Shown: positions 62,570-64,000 of the stretch, one piece after another | Layout: each line of letters begins with the position of its first letter | Numbering within the stretch: the first letter of the stretch is position 1 | NCBI RefSeq assembly: GCF_900496995.4 | Contig: NC_044024.1 | Span: forward strand, 20,586,698 to 20,650,697 | From: Aquila chrysaetos chrysaetos | Lineage: Eukaryota; Chordata; Aves; Accipitriformes; Accipitridae | Length of the DNA stretch: 64,000 nucleotides | Direction of reading: 5' to 3' | Translations under genes and position numbers: made by a program | Notes under the pieces: generated by a model | Seen by the model: the letters and a program-made list of their open reading frames with translations, nothing else | Database searches by the model: none | Told to the model about the DNA's origin: nothing

Positions 62570-62670
62570 TCGCAGAAGTTACCTGCAAATGGGGTAAACT
62601 AAGGCACAGAGCGGTTCAATGACTTACCCTCAGATGTTCAACGACTGACCCTGAGAAGTAGCGTGCGAGG
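62570..62670 (+). mobile_element. MIR/CORE-SINE relic, sense
   Basis: CCTGCAAATGGGGTAAACTA AGGCACAGAGCGGTTCAATG ACTTACCCTCAGATG is close to the MIR core. It is one of the better-kept SINE relics in the window and lies at the edge of the CpG-rich region. Confidence 0.68.
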
Positions 62671-63540
62671 CCAGCGGCACGGTGGGAAAAGGCCTCTGCG
62701 TGCCAGCCTCGCCGTGTCACTTGTCCGAGGCTGCGTTACGGCCCCGCGCTCGCGTGAGCCCCGGGCGCCTTCACCGCTCGGGGGCTCGAGTCGTTCCTAA
62801 GCAGCACTTGTGTGTCCTCCTCGCTCTGCCTTTGCTTGGATCTCGGCAGATACCAGATCCCACAGCTGAGCAGTTGGGACCCCCTCACTGCTGGCAGGCA
62901 GCCTGCCTGGTTCCCATCGCTACGTGCCGGTAGGTGGTTCCTGTCTAACGAAGCTCCTTTCCAAGGGAGGCTGTTGACGTGCTCCAGCATCGCCAGATGG
63001 TCCCCTTACCTCTTCTGCTCTCACGCTCCCTCGGAAACATTAATGATCCCTAAACCTCTCTGATGGAGGGGCTCCTTTTTGTGACAACCTCATTACGTGG
63101 TTATCAGGAGCTGCCACTACCCAGGTTGTCACGACAACCAGCCTGATTCAGAGCCGCTGGGAAAGGTCTGAACCTCAGGCAAACACCCAGCCCCAGCTCC
63201 CAGCAGATGCTCACCCGCAGCCAATCCGCGGGGCGCTGGGAAACCATGACATCATGGGCCAAGCAGGCCCCAAAATTTAATTGTTAGCTTTCGGCGTCCC
63301 TCCGTGTCCCTTTCCCCCCGGTGCTCCCCCCGTCAGCCCCCGGTGCAGCTAAGCCAGTCCTGCTGTGGCACCGCTTCGAGCCGCTCTGGAGCTGCCTGGG
63401 CTCAGCCGGGCTGGCAGGGCTGGCGGAGGGGCCCCCTGACCCCCCCCACGTAAGCCAGCCTTGGTCAGGAGCAGGAGCCGTGGTGGCCGAGCGCTTTCGC
63501 CACGGTGGTCTGGCACAGGCAGAAAGCGCCAGGGTAGTGT
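62640..63540. promoter_or_regulatory. CpG-rich region, probable promoter
   Basis: About twenty CpG occur at 62660-62800, with further GC-rich sequence at 63190-63520. On the plus strand there is a CCAAT box at 63221-63225, a CRE-like TGACATCA at 63247-63254 and an AT-rich CAAAATTTAA at 63271-63280. With a start near 63305 these lie at about -84, -58 and -32, the usual order and spacing. The segment from there to the donor CCCCAC|GTAAGC (GT at 63450-63451) contains no ATG, as expected of an untranslated first exon. Confidence 0.5.
63305..63449 (+). other. Candidate untranslated first exon
   Basis: This segment lies between the predicted start region and the donor at 63450. It lacks any ATG and is GC-rich. 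The next exon would lie outside the window on the right. It is inferred from motif spacing only. Confidence 0.2.
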
Positions 63541-64000
63541 AATACCCACAGCTGTTAGGAGCCAGAATAGGTAGCTACTTATTGGGGTTTTGTTAGTGGG
63601 GACGGGAGTTAGTCGTCAGAGTTAATTTCATCTGCAGGACGAGCTCTCTGGCAGCTACCACTAAGTATGGGAGATTAATGGGATCCTTACTCCCCCCTTT
63701 CTCATGAAAACCTACTGACACCCAATTACCAGTCATGCTGTATCGCTCACATTGTGTCATGTTTGCCAGCAAGGTGAGATAAATGCAGCAGAACCAGTTC
63801 TGTCGAAGATGGAGAATGTGTCCACCTTCCTGCCTGCTGAAGCAGAGAGGTTTGTTCAGTGGCCTTGTGCCCTCACCGGGGTGTATCTATCTGAGCCACC
63901 TCTGGAACTGCGTGCCCCATTAATGTTACATCCTACGTAGTACTGACCGAGGTGTCCTGCAGATGTGCGGCTGCAGAGCTTTCCTGAATTCCTGCCCTGC
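63541..64000. other. Non-coding right end of the window
   Basis: GC content falls again after 63540. One 62-codon frame (63752-63940) starts with an ATG at 63752 or downstream in the same frame and has no recognised product. Nothing else is supported. Confidence 0.4.

Noticed and set aside
1..64000. CRISPR arrays, operons, phage or toxin-antitoxin modules
   Set aside because: None seen. LINE, LTR and SINE relics, CpG islands and the lack of packed genes show vertebrate nuclear DNA.

Overview
This is vertebrate nuclear DNA, most probably from a bird. A CR1-type LINE is present at 37399-37880, antisense, with a recognisable C-terminal piece of its reverse-transcriptase ORF. Two copies of one long, GC-rich ERVL-like LTR lie in opposite orientations at 1-499 and 45876-47013. 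There are several worn MIR/CORE-SINE relics, CpG islands, and AT-moderate sequence with only short, stop-riddled reading frames. No operons, ribosome binding sites, CRISPR arrays or phage genes are visible. Bird, and probably a neoavian bird, is inferred from the repeat types; I could not run a database comparison.

Layout. 1-499: reverse-oriented LTR cut by the window edge. 2020-3400: strong CpG island, probably a promoter, with good splice donors on both strands (2504 on minus, 2835 on plus). 3.4-21 kb: non-coding DNA with a degraded CR1 (6774-7075), MIR relics and small tandem repeats. 21166-21205: a polypyrimidine-AG|GTAAGT juxtaposition that looks like a recursive splice site. 21-45 kb: more gene-poor DNA with the clearest CR1, a MIR relic and simple repeats. 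45876-47013: complete solo LTR with a near-perfect target-site duplication. 47-54 kb: gene-poor. 54.6-59.1 kb: the most gene-like part on the plus strand, with a possible 6-nt microexon, a possible terminal coding exon followed by a poly(A) signal, and two or three more splice-flanked open segments. 62640-63540: a second CpG-rich region with CCAAT, CRE-like and AT-rich core elements at promoter-like spacing.

Most of the window reads as one or more long introns or intergenic DNA. No exon could be assigned to a known gene, so every exon call is a low-confidence candidate from splice signals and open frames. No new multi-gene system is visible. The items most worth testing are the candidate recursive splice site, the candidate microexon, the terminal exon and the two CpG-island promoters.
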